NCBI GenBank assembly: GCA_041674745.1
Contig: JBAYVD010000018.1
Coordinates: forward strand, 7,184 to 71,183
Source of the DNA: UBA2040 sp041674745
GTDB lineage: Bacteria > Bacteroidota > Bacteroidia > Flavobacteriales_D > Crocinitomicaceae
Reading direction: 5' to 3'
DNA: 64,000 bases
In this document: piece by piece, positions 61,160-64,000 of the stretch
Layout of the letters: each line of letters starts with the position of its first letter
Position numbering within the stretch: the first letter of the stretch is position 1
Position numbers and translations under genes: made by a program
Notes under the pieces: model-generated
Databases searched by the model: none
What the model was told of the DNA's origin: nothing
What the model saw: the letters and a program-made list of their open reading frames with translations, nothing else

Positions 61160-62244
61160 TGAGGATTCGAAAACCTTTGGTCCGTCAAAAAGGAATTGTC
61201 TGTTAACGTTTTTAGAAAATTCACAAGGTCTGCTTTATCCTGAGAAGTAAGCATCAATCCAGTACTCTGTGTAGCCATGAGGGCTGGGTCGGCTGTACTG
61301 GACGTCCGTATATCCGAATTGTAATGATCAATTACCTGCTCTAAGGTTGTAAACCGGCCGTCGTGCATATAAGGAAATGTAACAGCTATGTTCCGCAGTG
61401 TTGGAACTTTAAATTTGCCTTTATCGGAAGCATTTGAAGTAACATTCATGTGACCAAAGTCAAGGATGTCAGATTCAAGATCCAACGCATTGTTCATGTA
61501 CAGGTTATTTTCGAAATTGCTCCCAGAATGACAATGAGCGCAATCCGCACCGGATAAATTGGGAAATCCTGGGTTGTACTCTGCAAAAAACAACTTACGA
61601 CCATTTTCTTCACTAGTATTTAATGTAGCCTGACCAGCCAGGTATTGGTCGTATTTAGAATGACCACTTACCATTGTTAACATAAAAGCCTCTAAGGCTA
61701 AACTTATTTTTTCAGAAGTCACGGACGTTGATCCGAATGCTTTTTTAAATTGGTCTTTGTACATGGGTTTAGACGCTAATTCGTCGACTGCATTCGAAAG
61801 CGTTTCGTGCATCTCCAAAACATCTTGAATCGGCATTAAACTTTGTTGACGAAGTGTACTGGCTCTTCCATCCCAAAAATATCCAGCACTATTCCAAGCC
61901 ATATTCATGATGGCCATGGCTTGTCGTTTACCGGGTAAGCCATCTATCCCAATTGAAAATTGGCTCACATCTGAAAATGCATTTTCTTGTTTGTGACAAG
62001 TGGCGCATGCCATTGTGTTGTCGCCTGAAAGTGATTTTTCGTAAAACAGCATACGTCCAAGTTGCACTTTTGCTTTTGTCAAGGGATTATCCATTGGCAA
62101 GTTGGGTGCAGGTAAAGTGGTGCCGTATTCTAAAATATAAGGTTCATTTTCAATGTTTACAGCATCCGCGCCGTTGGTGGCTTTTTTGCATGAATAAATT
62201 ACCGTAATCAATACAAAACCAATCAACAACGCTCGATTCAACAT
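61156..62244 (-). CDS. Di-heme cytochrome c peroxidase lipoprotein, MbnH-like (copy 2)
   Basis: 362 residues with a lipoprotein signal (MLNRALLIGFVLITVIYSCKK, Cys19). Heme motifs are CATCH (80-84) and CAHCH (near residue 234). It shares KVQLGRMLFYEKSLSGDNTMAC and KFKVPTLRNIAVTFPYMHDGR with copy 1. Unlike copy 1 it is lipid-anchored. It follows MbnP copy 2 by two bases in one transcript and converges with copy 1, their stops overlapping by 4 bases. It is likely the modifier of MbnP copy 2. Confidence 0.9.
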   Translation of the reverse strand: MLNRALLIGFVLITVIYSCKKATNGADAVNIENEPYILEYGTTLPAPNLPMDNPLTKAKVQLGRMLFYEKSLSGDNTMACATCHKQENAFSDVSQFSIGIDGLPGKRQAMAIMNMAWNSAGYFWDGRASTLRQQSLMPIQDVLEMHETLSNAVDELASKPMYKDQFKKAFGSTSVTSEKISLALEAFMLTMVSGHSKYDQYLAGQATLNTSEENGRKLFFAEYNPGFPNLSGADCAHCHSGSNFENNLYMNNALDLESDILDFGHMNVTSNASDKGKFKVPTLRNIAVTFPYMHDGRFTTLEQVIDHYNSDIRTSSTADPALMATQSTGLMLTSQDKADLVNFLKTLTDNSFLTDQRFSNPH

Positions 62245-62246
62245 AC

Positions 62247-63206
62247 TTATTTAATTAAGATGGTTTTAGAGAATAATCTGATGTCATCTTGATAGAATTC
62301 AAGAAGTATTATTCCTTTTTCGGCTACTTCAATTTCGGTTTTTAATTGATCTTGCTGCATTTCAACAACATCAATTAATTGACCAGAAGTCGAAAACAAT
62401 TTCACTTTATTTGACTCAAAATAAGCCGGCGTTTCAATGGTGAATTTCCCTGTTGATGGTATTGGAAAAATAGTCACGGAAGTTTCCATTTCCTCATCCA
62501 CTTTCGCCAAACTGTTGCTAGACGAAAAAACATAGTTTTGAAAGTTTTGTATCATCGTTGCTGCTTGCTGTCCCTCACTATGCACAACCAAACCTGCTGA
62601 AATATCAATGTTTTCTAATGCCCGGTTATAGTCCGCATTGATATTAATTTCAAATTCGCCATTGTACAAAGAACCCAATGCGCTAACGTTTGTTTCTAAA
62701 TAATTGATGTCACCCAAACCATGTAATTCCAAAGTTTGATTCATAGCTGGACTGGATTTACCTTCAAGTGCAATAAAGCGGTACCCAGATGACCATCCCC
62801 AATGCATGGAAGGTGATTGGTAGGACAAAGGCGATCCAGCCGGCTGCAATCCTGGATCATCATGATTGATTGGTGTGTGAACTCCCACGTGAAATTTAAT
62901 TCCTTCAATATTGGTCAAATTGAAACTTCCCAAAGAAATATGGGTAGATTGATCTGCACTAACCAAGGCAATTACTGTGTCAGAGGCGCTAGTCATTTGT
63001 CCGCCATCATGAATAATCGTGAATTTTGTCAAGTAATATTCCATGCGAATTAAGTTGAACTCACCATTTGGTGTGTTATTCGCAGACGCTTGATTGAACG
63101 CAAAATTAGTCGTTCCCAACTTGTGAAATATATTCAGATTCACAGGTGTTTGACTGATTGCTTGGCAGGCAATTGAAATTGCAATAACGGTTAAAATTCT
63201 TCTCAT
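62247..63206 (-). CDS. MbnP family copper-binding-type protein with T9SS tail (copy 2)
   Basis: 319 residues, the same length as copy 1 and similar along its whole length. Signal peptide MRRILTVIAISIACQAISQ; VNLNIFHKLGTTNFAF, MEYYLTKFTIIHDGG and SMHWGWSSGYRF (HWGW again at 135-138). The T9SS tail is SVTIFPIPSTGKFTIE ... FSKTILIK. It leads the two-gene unit with di-heme copy 2. The duplication of both proteins, with a changed gene order, suggests two separate targets or conditions. Confidence 0.85.
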   Translation of the reverse strand: MRRILTVIAISIACQAISQTPVNLNIFHKLGTTNFAFNQASANNTPNGEFNLIRMEYYLTKFTIIHDGGQMTSASDTVIALVSADQSTHISLGSFNLTNIEGIKFHVGVHTPINHDDPGLQPAGSPLSYQSPSMHWGWSSGYRFIALEGKSSPAMNQTLELHGLGDINYLETNVSALGSLYNGEFEININADYNRALENIDISAGLVVHSEGQQAATMIQNFQNYVFSSSNSLAKVDEEMETSVTIFPIPSTGKFTIETPAYFESNKVKLFSTSGQLIDVVEMQQDQLKTEIEVAEKGIILLEFYQDDIRLFSKTILIK

Positions 63207-63440
63207 TTCTATTTTTTTTTTGATGTTTTAAAGTTAATTTAATTAATTGAAATGGACAATTTGGTTTCTTTCATTCTTTGATTCCTATGTGAATTCGAGA
63301 TGTTCTTGTTTGATTGAATATTTATAAAAATGGAGTTTTCACTTTGATTTAGGCTGTATTTTGATGTATTTCTTTCATAGGTTTCTAGAAATACAGCATT
63401 TCTTCAGAAAAAAAACAGATTTCCTTCTTACCTTCACTCC

Positions 63441-63791
63441 ATGAAATTTTTGATCGTTGAAGACGAAAGGGATTTGAATCAATTGTTAACCGATTTTTTC
63501 GTGAAATCAGGTGAACAAGTGGTTACTACATTCAACAAATTTCAGGCAGAGGATGAATTATTGATGCATCAATTTGATGTCGTTCTACTCGATATCACTT
63601 TGCCAGATGGCAGTGGTTTGTCTTTAATTCCAATTATAAAATCAACGCAGACCAACGCTGGACTGCTCATTATCTCCGCAAAAAATTCTTTGGACGACAA
63701 AATTAAGGGACTCGATTTGGGTGCTGATGACTACATTACAAAACCTTTTCATTTGGCCGAATTGAATGCCCGTGTCAATGCCTTGTTGTGA
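63441..63791 (+). pseudogene. Response regulator gene cut after its receiver domain
   Basis: 116 residues, a complete receiver domain of the OmpR type: LIVEDERDL (acidic pocket), phospho-acceptor Asp51 in VVLLDITLPDGSG, Ser in LIISAKNS, and Lys in DDYITKPF. Full proteins of this type have ~225 residues with a winged-helix DNA-binding half, which is missing. The frame ends at a TGA where relatives usually have an Arg codon after NALL, exactly at a perfect 13-bp inverted repeat. Either the gene is broken or the window contains a false join. Confidence 0.75.
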
Positions 63792-63813
63792 CGAAAAATA
63801 TTTCGTCACAACA
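63784..63813. repeat. Perfect 13-bp inverted repeat at the break in the response regulator
   Basis: TGTTGTGACGAAA, loop AATA, TTTCGTCACAACA. It covers the stop codon of the truncated gene. No T-run follows, so it is not a normal terminator. Confidence 0.85.
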
Positions 63814-63825
63814 GGATGGAAAAAC

Positions 63826-63878
63826 AAATTAGTAAATTATATATATGAACATAGGAATAAAAAAGTCCATCATTACTG
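63826..63878 (+). repeat. Exact 53-bp copy of the pnp start region
   Basis: Identical to 47724-47776, covering the 19 bases before the pnp ATG and the first 11 codons. The frame opened by the copied ATG (63845) continues only to a stop after 30 codons. Confidence 0.95.
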
Positions 63879-64000
63879 TGGATATTCCGACCAAACTGAA
63901 CCACCTATTCCGCGTGAAAGTGAACAGGGTAAGTTGAACTCTTTTTTTGTTTGATTATTGACCATTGAATGGACTAATTTACTTATTATTTTCTTGATTA
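63877..64000. mobile_element. Possible end of an IS21-type element
   Basis: From TGTGGATATTCCG onward two imperfect units beginning ATTCCG (63884 and 63907, 23 bases apart, each with a TGAAC core) resemble the repeated ends of IS21-family elements, as I remember them. The element, if real, would continue beyond the window; no transposase is visible here. Confidence 0.35.

Noticed and set aside
1..64000. tRNA, rRNA or known riboswitch genes
   Set aside because: Reading through both strands by eye gave no cloverleaf, rRNA segment or riboswitch core. A proper covariance-model search could still find a small RNA.

Overview
The window looks like chromosomal DNA from a Bacteroidota bacterium of the order Flavobacteriales; a Crocinitomicaceae/Fluviicola-like organism is my guess, not a proven assignment. 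Supporting signs are type IX secretion (T9SS) sorting tails, a SusC/SusD pair, a fused SecDF, a fused two-domain E1 dehydrogenase, MbnP proteins, low GC, the near absence of Shine-Dalgarno sites, and many promoters of the Bacteroidota form TTG-N19-21-TAnnTTTG.

Layout. 1-4.7 kb: the rpsP end, rimM, a tRNA methylase, a thioredoxin-like protein and a branched-chain E1 enzyme. 4.9-12.7 kb: a small membrane peptide, a large T9SS protein, then a run of glycosyltransferase, HAD phosphatase, MORN-type, lipoprotein, GT9 and GT4 genes. 12.7-22.7 kb: secDF, an exonuclease/GIY-YIG nuclease, a PadR-PspC pair, two poorly known genes, and a VTC-domain/DUF4956 pair. 22.7-25.1 kb: a lipoprotein gene broken inside its signal peptide by a complete IS1595-family element (24-bp inverted repeats, 8-bp target duplication, two passenger genes). 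25.2-32.8 kb: sucD, an FKBP, a TraB-family protein, a methyltransferase, cca, tsaC, trmD and a band-7 protein. 32.9-41.9 kb: an M14 peptidase, lhgO, an AAA ATPase behind four palindromes, rlmF, an exported 'asparagine synthetase B'-like protein, dnaB and mnmD. 42-50 kb: a T9SS protein beside a duplicated end of an ABC-F gene, the ABC-F gene, an aldehyde dehydrogenase, rpsO and pnp.

50-63.2 kb is the most specialised part. A minus-strand operon encodes a DUF2064 protein, SusC, SusD, a sodium:solute symporter and a divergent metallophosphoesterase. Next to it are two MbnP proteins and two MbnH-like di-heme peroxidases, which together suggest surface metal (copper) handling or regulated uptake.

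The last 560 bases are a mosaic. A response regulator gene stops after its receiver domain at a perfect 13-bp palindrome. This is followed by an exact 53-bp copy of the pnp start region and then by what may be the end of an IS21-type element. It is either a real rearrangement or an assembly join. No rRNA, tRNA or CRISPR array was seen.
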